A DNA stretch of 5,942 nucleotides from an uncultured Chlorobiota bacterium (GCA_946481475.1 CAMLOB010000276.1:1-5942); one strand, 5' to 3'. Positions 1 to 5,450 are shown, numbered from the stretch's first letter. Made by a program: numbers and translations. Notes: a model not told the origin generated them from the sequence alone.

Positions 1-414
1 GTAGCCGCGACCGTGAAAGCCGCCGGTGAAGGCGATCACTTCCGATTTCCCTTGTCCGGATCCCCACCGTCTGACCAGCTTCAACGCTCCGTCGGTCGCC
101 TCGGTCCCGCTGTTGCAGAGGAAGGCGCGGGAATATCCGCTCAGACCCGTCAGCTTCTCGACAAAACCGACCTGGGCATCCTGATAGAAGAAATTGGAGA
201 CGTGAGCGTATCGCTCCATCTGTTCGCATACCGCCCGGACGATGCGGGGGTGGGAGTGTCCGGCTGCGTTGACGGCGATGCCGCCGAGAAAATCCAGGTA
301 GCGGCTCCCCTCCTTTGTGTAGATATACATTCCTTCGGCCCGGTCGATCTCGATCGGAAGTCTCCGGTAGGTCTGCAGGAAGAGCCGTCTCTCCCGTTCC
401 GTTACTGTGCTCAT
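1..414 (-). CDS. argD: Acetylornithine aminotransferase-like class III PLP enzyme, N-terminal 138 residues (runs off the window)
   Basis: Reading the minus strand from the ATG at 414-412 gives an uninterrupted 138-codon frame that leaves the window at position 1; the family is about 400 residues, so roughly the first third is seen. Visible class III (subgroup II) aminotransferase landmarks are YLDFLGGIAVNAAGHSHP at residues 39-56, the SNFFY segment at 73-77, NSGTEA at 101-106 (Ser-Gly-Thr binds the PLP phosphate) and GGFHGR at 131-136, where Phe stacks on the PLP ring. The catalytic lysine lies outside the window. In the arginine pathway ArgD transfers an amino group from glutamate to N-acetylglutamate semialdehyde in the cytoplasm. 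The residue after FHGR is Gly rather than the usual Thr. Overall pattern fits ArgD best, but a lysine-pathway (LysJ/DapC) or ornithine/GABA aminotransferase cannot be excluded from this fragment. A terminator at 501-534 separates it from the upstream minus-strand genes, so it should have its own promoter in 415-500. Confidence 0.83.
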   Translation of the reverse strand, partial: MSTVTERERRLFLQTYRRLPIEIDRAEGMYIYTKEGSRYLDFLGGIAVNAAGHSHPRIVRAVCEQMERYAHVSNFFYQDAQVGFVEKLTGLSGYSRAFLCNSGTEATDGALKLVRRWGSGQGKSEVIAFTGGFHGRGY

Positions 415-473
415 GATTGGCTCTGTGGATGGTTGATTGTACATCGTTCCGTCCCGCCGCAATGCAGAACGTT

Positions 474-492
474 CGATCATGCAGTATGATCG
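474..492. promoter_or_regulatory. Inverted repeat upstream of argD (candidate operator)
   Basis: Perfect 7-bp inverted repeat CGATCAT / ATGATCG around a 5-base centre, 60-78 bases upstream of the argD start. It lies between the terminator of the preceding transcript and the argD coding region, where an arginine-responsive operator could sit. It does not look like a textbook ARG box, so the regulator is unknown and the functional reading is inference. Confidence 0.3.
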
Positions 493-500
493 TGCATACG

Positions 501-534
501 AAAAGCCCTCCGTCTCTCCCGGAGACGAAGGGCT
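501..534 (-). terminator. Rho-independent terminator after the COX24-like gene
   Basis: On the minus strand, AGCCCTTCGTCTC pairs with GAGACGGAGGGCT (504-534; one mismatch in 13 pairs, 5-base loop) and runs directly into TTTT at 504-501. It lies 21 bases past the stop of the 29-codon gene and upstream of argD, so it most likely ends the HU/IHF-TPR-COX24 transcript. The T-run is short, so termination may be partial. Confidence 0.75.
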
Positions 535-554
535 GAATCGACAGGGTTGATCCC

Positions 555-644
555 TTACTTCTTCTTGTGTCTGTTCTTGCGGAGTCTTTTCTTCCGCTTG
601 TGCGTTGCCATTTTATGGCGCTTTCTCTTCTTTCCTGAAGGCAT
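555..644 (-). CDS. AURKAIP1/COX24-domain small ribosomal peptide (bS22/mS38-like), 29 aa
   Basis: The minus strand from ATG at 644-642 encodes a 29-residue protein ending in TAA at 557-555. It begins MPSGKKRKRHKMATHKRKK and ends with LRKN followed by RHKKK. Two-thirds of the residues are Lys, Arg or His, and there is no acidic residue. This matches my recollection of the very short AURKAIP1/COX24-domain proteins of Bacteroidota and Chlorobiota, whose mitochondrial relative is mS38 and whose actinobacterial counterpart is the small-subunit protein bS22, bound to rRNA near the decoding region. Role here is therefore probably a structural rRNA-binding peptide of the 30S subunit. A GAGG lies about 10 bases before the ATG. 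It follows the TPR gene after 124 bases and is followed by a terminator. The length is typical, and the gene is easily missed because it is so short. Confidence 0.82.
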   Translation of the reverse strand: MPSGKKRKRHKMATHKRKKRLRKNRHKKK

Positions 645-671
645 GATCTCGACCTCGCGCTGTTGTCTATT

Positions 672-703
672 GATAGTTAAGCATTTGCTTGAAAGCCCGA
701 CAA
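672..703 (-). promoter_or_regulatory. Weak candidate promoter for the COX24-like gene
   Basis: On the minus strand a TTG (703-701) lies 21 bases before TAACTATC (679-672), which shares TA and the following ACT with the TAACTTTG element upstream of yicC; the distance to the ATG at 644 is about 28 bases. Two of the fixed positions of TAnnTTTG are wrong, so this is a weak call. A 5-bp palindrome AAGCA-TT-TGCTT (679-690) lies in the spacer. Without this promoter the gene would be read through from the HU/IHF-TPR transcript. Confidence 0.22.
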
Positions 704-768
704 TATACGACGTTTCGGGGAGTTTTCGGAGCGATTCACGTAAGGATTTCTCTCGGGGAAGTCCTTTG

Positions 769-1473
769 CTAATGGGCGTCCCTGTAGGCCCGCAGGATTT
801 CCAGCGCCGCCTGTCCCGGACCCGTAGTCGAGTCGATCTCGGCGACCCGGGCCATGTAGGCCAGCACGCTGTCCGGCTGATCCTTCTCTTTGTACATCAG
901 CGCAAGGTTGAATGCGGAACTCTGATGGTCCGGATAGGCCTTCTGTACCTGATAAAGCTGGGTGATCGCCTCCTCCAGATTGCCGGTCCGGTAGTAGGAA
1001 TAGGCCATATCCGTCCGGGCGTTCGGATCGTCCGGTTTGCTTTCGAGATATGTCTGATAGTGCGAAATCGCCTCGACAAAGCGTTCCGGGTTCTTCTCCT
1101 GCTGACCGAGGTCGTAGAGAATATTGGCCAGTTGCAGTCGAGCCGCCGGTTCTTCCGGGTTTGCCTCGACTTCCGTTTGCAGTTGTTGCAGTCGTTGCTG
1201 CAAATCAGGTCGTTGCATTTCCTGCTGACCTCCGACCTGCGGGTGGTCCGGCGGCATATTCCCCGCTTCGGCCTGCTCCTGCGGCTGCCCCTGTGGCGGT
1301 CCTTTCCGCTCCTCCGGCTGCGCCAGGATATAGACCGCACCGGCAAGGACGAAACAGAAAATGGCGGCGATCGCATACGACCTGACCTGGCGGCCTTTTG
1401 TCGATCCCCTTTCCGAAGGAGGGAGAGCCGTGGGAACCGGAACTCTCTCCTCTCTGTTCTCACTCATACTCAT
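769..1473 (-). CDS. Membrane-anchored tetratricopeptide repeat protein, 234 aa
   Basis: The N-terminus (1-31) is hydrophilic and net basic just before one hydrophobic segment at about 33-51 (YAIAAIFCFVLAGAVYILA). There is no cleavage motif, so it is probably a signal anchor with the C-terminus in the periplasm. A Gln/Pro-rich linker (52-98) follows, then about three TPR units at roughly 110-145, 150-181 and 184-214. These are recognisable by the Leu-Ala/Tyr/Ala-Ile spacing and Pro-Asp-Asp turns (for example RTDMAYSYYRTGNLEEAI at 153-170). TPRs are protein-docking scaffolds. The arrangement (one TM, linker, three TPRs) resembles the CcmH/NrfG-type TPR modules of cytochrome c maturation, but nothing nearby supports that role. 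It starts 2 bases after the HU/IHF stop, so the two are probably translationally coupled. A second ATG two codons in (1467) is equally possible; neither has a strong Shine-Dalgarno. Specific function is not known. Confidence 0.88.
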   Translation of the reverse strand: MSMSENREERVPVPTALPPSERGSTKGRQVRSYAIAAIFCFVLAGAVYILAQPEERKGPPQGQPQEQAEAGNMPPDHPQVGGQQEMQRPDLQQRLQQLQTEVEANPEEPAARLQLANILYDLGQQEKNPERFVEAISHYQTYLESKPDDPNARTDMAYSYYRTGNLEEAITQLYQVQKAYPDHQSSAFNLALMYKEKDQPDSVLAYMARVAEIDSTTGPGQAALEILRAYRDAH

Positions 1474-1475
1474 TC

Positions 1476-1778
1476 TTATTCTTTTTCATTCATGTTCTTG
1501 ATGGATTCATCAATATGCTTTCTCACTTCGCGCGACATTTTGAAGTGAGGGACATACTGGATGTCGATCTCGACGATCTTGCCGGTCTTCGGATTCCGCC
1601 CGGTGCGTGGTGCCCGTTCCTTGATGCGAAATGTGCCGAATCCGCGCAGCTCGATGCTTTCGCCTTCGGCAAGAGCATCGACGATGGTTTTCAGGAAGCC
1701 GTTGATGACCGCTTCCGTTTCAAGTTTGGTAAGACCGGTCCCCTCGGCGACGCGGTCGATCACATCCGATTTTGTCAT
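1476..1778 (-). CDS. HU/IHF family DNA-bending protein (IHF-beta-like), 100 aa
   Basis: A complete, standard-length family member. RGFGTF at 45-50 is the turn before the beta arms, and GRNPKTG at 60-66 carries the arm tip with Pro63, which intercalates to kink DNA. VPHFK at 76-80 is the IHF-type version of this strand (HU usually has IPAFK), so it is closer to IHF-beta than to classical HU. The C-terminal tail after residue 90 is Lys/Glu/Asn-rich and somewhat longer than in E. coli IHF. These small dimeric proteins bend DNA and organise the nucleoid; partner subunit (homodimer or heterodimer) cannot be told. ATG at 1778 is the only sensible start, since it begins the conserved MTKSDVIDRV helix; the leader has only a weak GTGAG. 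It is first in a minus-strand unit with the TPR gene and divergent from the lipoprotein gene. Confidence 0.95.
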   Translation of the reverse strand: MTKSDVIDRVAEGTGLTKLETEAVINGFLKTIVDALAEGESIELRGFGTFRIKERAPRTGRNPKTGKIVEIDIQYVPHFKMSREVRKHIDESIKNMNEKE

Positions 1779-1829
1779 AGCTCACAAAAATGCGAAACCT
1801 GAGGACGTTGTGCAATCGGCCTGCCCGAT

Positions 1830-1847
1830 GGTCTCTCCGGTCTCTCC
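1830..1847. repeat. 9-bp tandem duplication in the divergent intergenic region
   Basis: Two back-to-back copies of GGTCTCTCC, ending 12 bases before the TATATTTG element in the 128-base gap between the divergent HU/IHF and lipoprotein genes. The copies sit where a -35/-33 element or an activator site would be, but could simply be a replication-slippage duplication. Confidence 0.5.
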
Positions 1848-1859
1848 GGGTATCTTCTG

Positions 1860-1867
1860 TATATTTG
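1860..1867 (+). promoter_or_regulatory. Bacteroidota-type -7 promoter element for the lipoprotein gene
   Basis: TATATTTG fits the Bacteroidota -7 consensus TAnnTTTG at every fixed position. Transcription would start near 1873, giving a leader of about 34 bases to the ATG at 1907. No good -33 TTTG lies at the expected spacing; the 9-bp tandem repeat occupies that position, which may mean the promoter depends on an activator or is weak. Confidence 0.5.
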
Positions 1868-1906
1868 GCGGATAGCGTACGTTTCACAAACATCTTTTTT
1901 TCACGT

Positions 1907-2824
1907 ATGACCATTATGACTACTCTGAAAAACCTCTCGCTTGCATTGATGCTCGGTCTCGGCCTGATGCTGACGGCGTGCGGAGACGACACCGATCCGG
2001 AGGCGGACTTCGACGAGCATAAGCAGGAAGGCCCGGTCGAATTGCAGATCGTCAAGGGGTCGCACGGTCCGGACATCGATGCCACAACATTCGATATTCT
2101 CGTTCCCCAGGCCGGATCGGTCGTTACCGGCGACAGCGTCGACGTGACGCTGACGTTGCAGGGAATGAGCCTGAAGGCCCCGACGCCGGGTGAGGGGGCG
2201 AACGATCTGGCCTACTCGAAGGATGGCCAGCACGTTCACGTGATTGTCGACAACGAGCCATACATGGCAATGTACGATACGACGTTCAAAATCGGCGGAC
2301 TTGCTCCCGGTCCTCACACGATCCGTGCCTTTCCGAGCCGTTCCTGGCATGAGAGCGTGAAGAAGCCCGGAGCGTTTGTCGCCCGGACGTTCTATGTGGG
2401 AGAGAAGAGTGGGGAGGAGCCGTTCAATCCCGAGCAGCCGTTGTTGACATACAGCCGACCGAAAGGGGAGTACGTCGGGACCGATGCGCGGAAGATCATG
2501 ATCGATTTCTACATCGCCAACTGCGAACTCGGTCCGGATGCCTACAAAGTGATCGCTGCGATTGACGGTACCGTCATGGATACGCTTACCGAGTGGATCC
2601 CCTACTACATCGAAGGACTGAAAGAGGGAGAACATACGATCCGACTGCAACTGATCGGTCCGGACGGCGCTCCGGTGGCCAACGGCTCGTTTAACGATAC
2701 CGAGCGGAAGATCACGGTGAAGAAGGAAGAAAAGGAGTCGGCAAAGAAGGAGAAGAAGGAAGGGGAAGAAGAGGATCTTGAGAAGGACCTGTTCGATGTA
2801 GGACGACACTCCTCCGGCAAGTAA
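1907..2824 (+). CDS. Lipoprotein with two tandem, apparently duplicated beta-rich domains and a charged tail, 305 aa
   Basis: The protein opens with a basic/hydrophobic signal peptide and a lipobox LTAC at residues 22-25, so Cys25 should be lipidated after signal peptidase II cleavage; mature protein is on the periplasmic side of a membrane. Residues about 60-165 and 178-272 look like two copies of one beta-sandwich-like unit: each has a Pro-x-x-Gly or Pro-x-Gly opening, a central strand (GQHVHVIVDNEPY at 107-119; YKVIAAIDGT at 213-222), then a GLxxGxHTIR turn-strand (131-140 and 237-246). The His-x-His strand followed by GLxPGxHTIR recalls DUF4399-type domains; this is a resemblance, not a proven assignment. 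The last ~34 residues are Lys/Glu-rich and likely disordered. The frame stays open upstream to 1790, but the signal peptide fixes the start at 1907, or at 1916 three codons later. Apparently monocistronic; function unknown. Confidence 0.88.
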   Translation: MTIMTTLKNLSLALMLGLGLMLTACGDDTDPEADFDEHKQEGPVELQIVKGSHGPDIDATTFDILVPQAGSVVTGDSVDVTLTLQGMSLKAPTPGEGANDLAYSKDGQHVHVIVDNEPYMAMYDTTFKIGGLAPGPHTIRAFPSRSWHESVKKPGAFVARTFYVGEKSGEEPFNPEQPLLTYSRPKGEYVGTDARKIMIDFYIANCELGPDAYKVIAAIDGTVMDTLTEWIPYYIEGLKEGEHTIRLQLIGPDGAPVANGSFNDTERKITVKKEEKESAKKEKKEGEEEDLEKDLFDVGRHSSGK

Positions 2825-2829
2825 ACCTC

Positions 2830-2842
2830 AACACATTGTGTT
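2830..2842. repeat. Short perfect palindrome after the lipoprotein gene
   Basis: AACACA-T-TGTGTT, 6-bp arms about a single central base, beginning 5 bases after the lipoprotein stop and just before the larger hairpin. It could be an operator or add to the 3' end structure; no T-run follows. Confidence 0.35.
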
Positions 2843-2850
2843 CCGATCCG

Positions 2851-2893
2851 GGACGGGGTCCGTTTCGCAGGTTTGCGGAGCGGACCCCGCTCC
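2851..2893 (+). terminator. Two-tier hairpin between the lipoprotein and FAHD1-like genes (possible terminator or attenuator)
   Basis: CGGGGTCCG (2854-2862) pairs perfectly with CGGACCCCG (2881-2889). GGA/TCC extends the base past a one-base bulge. Inside the 18-base loop, CGCA (2866-2869) pairs with TGCG (2874-2877), flanked by a symmetrical 3/3 internal loop. Only GTTTGTG follows, so the U-tract is poor. It probably marks the lipoprotein transcript's 3' end; processing or attenuation of the next gene is an alternative. Confidence 0.5.
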
Positions 2894-2913
2894 GTTTGTG
2901 ACCGATGGAAGCG

Positions 2914-2943
2914 TTTCATGTCGCCGGCGGTTCCTATCTTGCC
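2914..2943 (+). promoter_or_regulatory. Candidate promoter for the FAHD1-like gene
   Basis: TTTC (2914-2917) and TATCTTGC (2936-2943) are separated by 18 bases, near the spacing of the Bacteroidota TTTG/TAnnTTTG promoter but with one mismatch in the first element and two in the second. If real, transcription would begin almost at the ATG at 2947, giving a leaderless or near-leaderless message and ruling out the ATG at 2905. Confidence 0.25.
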
Positions 2944-2946
2944 TCG

Positions 2947-3606
2947 ATGCAGTACGAACTGACGATCCTGCCGAACGGAACGAAGCTTCCGGTCGGCAAA
3001 ATGCTCTGCCTCGGCAAGAACTACGCGCTCCATGCAAAGGAAATGGGGGGGGAGGTTCCGGCGGAGCCGGTGATCTTCACGAAACCCCGAACCGCCTTCG
3101 TGCCGAACGGTGGAGAGGTGGTGATTCCGGCGATCTCGAGCGAACTGCACCACGAACTTGAACTTGTCGTGGTGATCGGGGAGCGGATGCGGAACGTCTC
3201 CGAGGAGGAGGGGATGAAGGGCGTTCTCGGCTACGCCGTCGGTCTGGATATGACCCTGCGTGACGTGCAGTCGCGTGCAAAGAAGCGGGGAGAACCCTGG
3301 GCGGTCGCCAAAGGGTTCGACACCTCGGCTCCGATCAGTGATGTCGTCCCGAAGGAATCGATTCCCGATCCCCACGATCTGCACATGACCCTCACGGTCA
3401 ACGGCGAACTCCGGCAGGAGGGGGAGACGAAGGACATGATCTTCACCATCCCCTTCACTGTCAGCTACCTCTCCCGCATTTTTACGCTGGAACCGGGGGA
3501 TTGCATCTTTACCGGAACCCCGGAAGGGGTATCGCAAGTTGTCGGCGGAGATCGGCTCATCGGCGAAATCGAGAGGATCGGGCGGCTTGAAGTGACCGTG
3601 GCGTAG
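2947..3606 (+). CDS. Fumarylacetoacetate hydrolase family protein, FAHD1-like (acylpyruvase / oxaloacetate decarboxylase type), 219 aa
   Basis: The whole sequence aligns by eye to the FAHD1/YcgM branch of the FAH family. Numbered from the ATG at 2947, the N-A-Y-like lid segment NYALHAKE gives His29 and Glu32. HHELEL gives the metal ligands Glu70 and Glu72, GLDMTLRD gives the third ligand Asp101, and AKGFD gives Lys122. These sit one residue off the human FAHD1 positions I recall (H30, E33, E71, E73, D102, K123), so the active site appears intact. GELRQEGET and the C-terminal FTGTPEGV are further family signatures. Family members are Mg2+/Mn2+-dependent cytoplasmic enzymes that hydrolyse acylpyruvates or act on oxaloacetate (decarboxylation or enol-keto tautomerisation); which applies here cannot be read from sequence. 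An ATG at 2905 would add 14 residues (MEAFHVAGGSYLAS) with no family counterpart and no Shine-Dalgarno, so 2947 is preferred. Appears to be transcribed alone. Confidence 0.92.
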   Translation: MQYELTILPNGTKLPVGKMLCLGKNYALHAKEMGGEVPAEPVIFTKPRTAFVPNGGEVVIPAISSELHHELELVVVIGERMRNVSEEEGMKGVLGYAVGLDMTLRDVQSRAKKRGEPWAVAKGFDTSAPISDVVPKESIPDPHDLHMTLTVNGELRQEGETKDMIFTIPFTVSYLSRIFTLEPGDCIFTGTPEGVSQVVGGDRLIGEIERIGRLEVTVA

Positions 3607-3777
3607 GGCCTTCAGGATCGGAATCGCGGCTCTCTTCCCGGATCGTATCCTTCCCCTTCCATCTCTACCTACGCCGTATTCGACAATCGGCACTCAAAAA
3701 TCGAAAATTCTTCCCCCGCACGTGCGCTGTACGAATCAATACAGAAGCCTTCCCGCAACCCGCATATTCCCGGTTCT

Positions 3778-3802
3778 CTTTTTTGTAACTTTGAGGCTTT
3801 CC
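3778..3802 (+). promoter_or_regulatory. Promoter of the yicC-gmk-rpoZ operon
   Basis: TAACTTTG at 3786-3793 matches TAnnTTTG at all fixed positions, directly after a CTTTTTTG tract; predicted start near 3800 gives a leader of about 40 bases to yicC. No convincing -33 TTTG is present. A near-identical block, with the same spacing of T-tract, TAACTTYG and CTTTC, lies at 5882-5905 upstream of the gene at the window edge. The gap 3607-3777 shows otherwise only a weak CTGTA/TACAG inverted repeat (3727-3744) and no clear terminator for the preceding gene. Confidence 0.55.
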
Positions 3803-3839
3803 TTAATCTGACGATCACGAATTTCCCGCAGGGGACGAT

Positions 3840-4721
3840 ATGATTCTAAGCATGACCGGCTTCGGAAGAGCTGAAACGAGCAGCGACGGACTGACGGCCA
3901 CCGTGGAGATGCGGAGCGTGAACAACCGCTTTCTGGAGGTATCGACCAGAATGCCGAAGGAATTCAGCGTCCGGGAAAATGATGTCCGGGAGATTATCCG
4001 CAAGGCTCTCTCCCGCGGCAAGATCAATGTGTCTGTCCAGGTGGAACGGAGCGGAGCGGCTGAAGCCCCGCTGGAGGTGGATGAGGAGTTGGCCGCCCGG
4101 TTCAAGGATGCGCTGAATCAGGTTCGCAAAGGGGCGAAGATCAAGGAGGCGGTCTCCCTTTCGCACATGCTGGTCTTCAAGGACGAACTGATTCGCCGCA
4201 ACTCCGGCGATGAACGGCAGGAGGAGGAGTGGAAGGTGATTGCCGAGGCGGTTGCCGGTTGCGTGGAAAATCTGAACGACATGCGGCGGAAAGAGGGGGG
4301 AGAGCTTGCAAAGGATCTGCGGAAGCGGATTACTGAGCTGAACCGGATGGTCGACAAGATCGAGAGCCTCTCGAAGGAACAGGTGCCGGAGGAGCGGAAG
4401 AGATTGCGCGAACGGATTGCCCGCCTGTTCGAGAACGACGAGATCGACGAGCAACGCCTGGAGATGGAGATTGTGCTCCTGGCCGACAAGCTGGACGTGA
4501 CCGAGGAGTGTGTCCGCTGGCGCAGCCACAGCAAGTTTTTCCTCGAAGCGGTCAACGACAAGGAGCCGGCCGGTCGCCGACTGAATTTCCTGCTGCAGGA
4601 GATGCTTCGGGAGATCAACACAATGGGATCGAAGTCAAGCGACAGCCGGATTGCCCACCTGGTGGTGGGGGCGAAGGAAGAGCTGGAGAAGATTCGCGAG
4701 CAAGTGCAGAATATCGAATAG
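3840..4721 (+). CDS. yicC: YicC/YloC family endoribonuclease, 293 aa
   Basis: Full-length member of the YicC family (about 290 residues). The N-terminal YicC-N domain starts with the hallmark SMTGFGRA (4-11) and contains SVNNRFLEV (26-34). The middle is a long charged, probably helical/coiled-coil region including the conserved RRKEGGELAKDLRKR. The C-terminal DUF1732 domain carries DVTEECVRWRSH, then RRLNFLLQEMLREINTMGSK and the closing REQVQNIE, all as in the family. E. coli YicC and relatives have been reported as endoribonucleases acting in small-RNA turnover; that is family knowledge, with catalytic residues not assignable here. The start is fixed by the conserved N-terminus, with GGGG 6 bases upstream of the ATG. 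It lies 6 bases before gmk, an association seen in many bacteria, and is first in the operon. Confidence 0.95.
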   Translation: MILSMTGFGRAETSSDGLTATVEMRSVNNRFLEVSTRMPKEFSVRENDVREIIRKALSRGKINVSVQVERSGAAEAPLEVDEELAARFKDALNQVRKGAKIKEAVSLSHMLVFKDELIRRNSGDERQEEEWKVIAEAVAGCVENLNDMRRKEGGELAKDLRKRITELNRMVDKIESLSKEQVPEERKRLRERIARLFENDEIDEQRLEMEIVLLADKLDVTEECVRWRSHSKFFLEAVNDKEPAGRRLNFLLQEMLREINTMGSKSSDSRIAHLVVGAKEELEKIREQVQNIE

Positions 4722-4727
4722 GAGATC

Positions 4728-5369
4728 ATGCCGGGGGATCCTCTGGACACATCACGCAGTTCGCCGTATCGGGATGACCGAAACGATGCCGGAAAGCCGA
4801 CCGGACGCATCGTGGTGATCTCCGCCCCCTCCGGGGCCGGCAAAACGACCATTGCCCGGAAACTGCTGGCTCTCCATCCGGACTGGAGATTTTCGATCTC
4901 GGCGACCACACGGCAGAAGAGAGAACGGGAGAGGGAGGGAATCGACTATTTCTTCCTCACGCGCGAGGAGTTCCTGCTGCGGGTCGAGAAGGGGGAGATG
5001 ATCGAGTGGGAGGAGATCTTCGGCCGTCTCTACGGCACGCTGAAATCGGAGGTCGGTCGACTGATCGAGGATCCGACGATCAGCAGGGTTCTCTTCGATA
5101 TCGATGTCAAAGGGGCCCTCTCGATCAAAAGGGCATTTCCCGATGATGCTCTCCTGATCTTTATCGCCCCTCCCTCGATGGAGGAGCTGCGAAATCGCCT
5201 GATCCACCGCAACACCGAATCGCCCGAGACCTTGGAGCGACGTCTGGAGCGGGCGGCGATGGAGATGGACCTGCAGTCGAAGTTCGATGCCGTTGTGGTC
5301 AACCGGGAGCTGGATGAGGCGGTTGTCCGTGTGGAGGAACTGATTCAGGAGACTCCCGGAAAGCAATAA
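4728..5369 (+). CDS. gmk: Guanylate kinase, 213 aa
   Basis: Catalyses ATP + GMP to ADP + GDP in the cytoplasm, feeding GTP, dGTP and (p)ppGpp pools. The P-loop is APSGAGKTT at 33-41. The GMP-binding segment SATTRQKRERER begins at 58 and includes Arg62, Arg65 and Glu68, with GIDYFF at 71-76. WEEIFGRLYGT supplies further GMP contacts, and DIDVKGA, APPSMEEL, RNTESPETLERR (Arg lid) and VVNREL follow in family order. The usual TTRxPRxGE reads TTR-QK-RERE here: Pro becomes Lys and Gly becomes Arg, which is tolerable but less common. About 26 hydrophilic residues precede the first strand, against only a few in typical enzymes; no better internal ATG exists, and AGGAG overlapping the yicC stop lies 3 bases upstream, so this start is kept. 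Co-transcribed with yicC (6-base gap). Confidence 0.95.
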   Translation: MPGDPLDTSRSSPYRDDRNDAGKPTGRIVVISAPSGAGKTTIARKLLALHPDWRFSISATTRQKREREREGIDYFFLTREEFLLRVEKGEMIEWEEIFGRLYGTLKSEVGRLIEDPTISRVLFDIDVKGALSIKRAFPDDALLIFIAPPSMEELRNRLIHRNTESPETLERRLERAAMEMDLQSKFDAVVVNRELDEAVVRVEELIQETPGKQ

Positions 5370-5440
5370 TCGGACCGTGCCGTTCGTTAGAGGGCCGGTT
5401 CTGTTGAAAAGTTCACAGCAGAATATCATACACGAGCAAC

Positions 5441-5445
5441 GGAGG
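5441..5445 (+). promoter_or_regulatory. Strong Shine-Dalgarno for rpoZ
   Basis: GGAGG ending 5 bases before the rpoZ ATG, the clearest ribosome binding site in the window. It decides the start at 5451 over the out-of-frame ATG at 5446, and shows that this organism still uses SD pairing for at least some genes. Confidence 0.7.
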
Positions 5446-5450
5446 ATGCA

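Noticed and set aside
13..489. 158-codon plus-strand open frame opposite argD
   Set aside because: The opposite strand encodes clear class III aminotransferase motifs over the same bases.
742..766. Imperfect hairpin (AAGGA/TCCTT base) just after the TPR gene
   Set aside because: Short, mismatched stem with a large loop and no T-run on the minus strand; not a credible terminator.
547..1548. 333-codon plus-strand open frame opposite the TPR and COX24-like genes
   Set aside because: It is the complement of two well-supported minus-strand genes plus their gap, its translation is Arg/Leu/Phe-rich without a domain, and it overlaps a gene with clear TPR periodicity.
2605..3693. 362-codon minus-strand open frame across the lipoprotein end and FAHD1-like gene
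   Set aside because: Antisense to a gene with a complete FAH active site; composition (His/Arg/Pro-rich) is typical of a shadow of GC-rich coding sequence.
5404..5429. TTGAAA and TATCAT as an internal sigma70-type promoter before rpoZ
   Set aside because: The boxes are 14 bases apart instead of 16-18, and no TAnnTTTG element is present.
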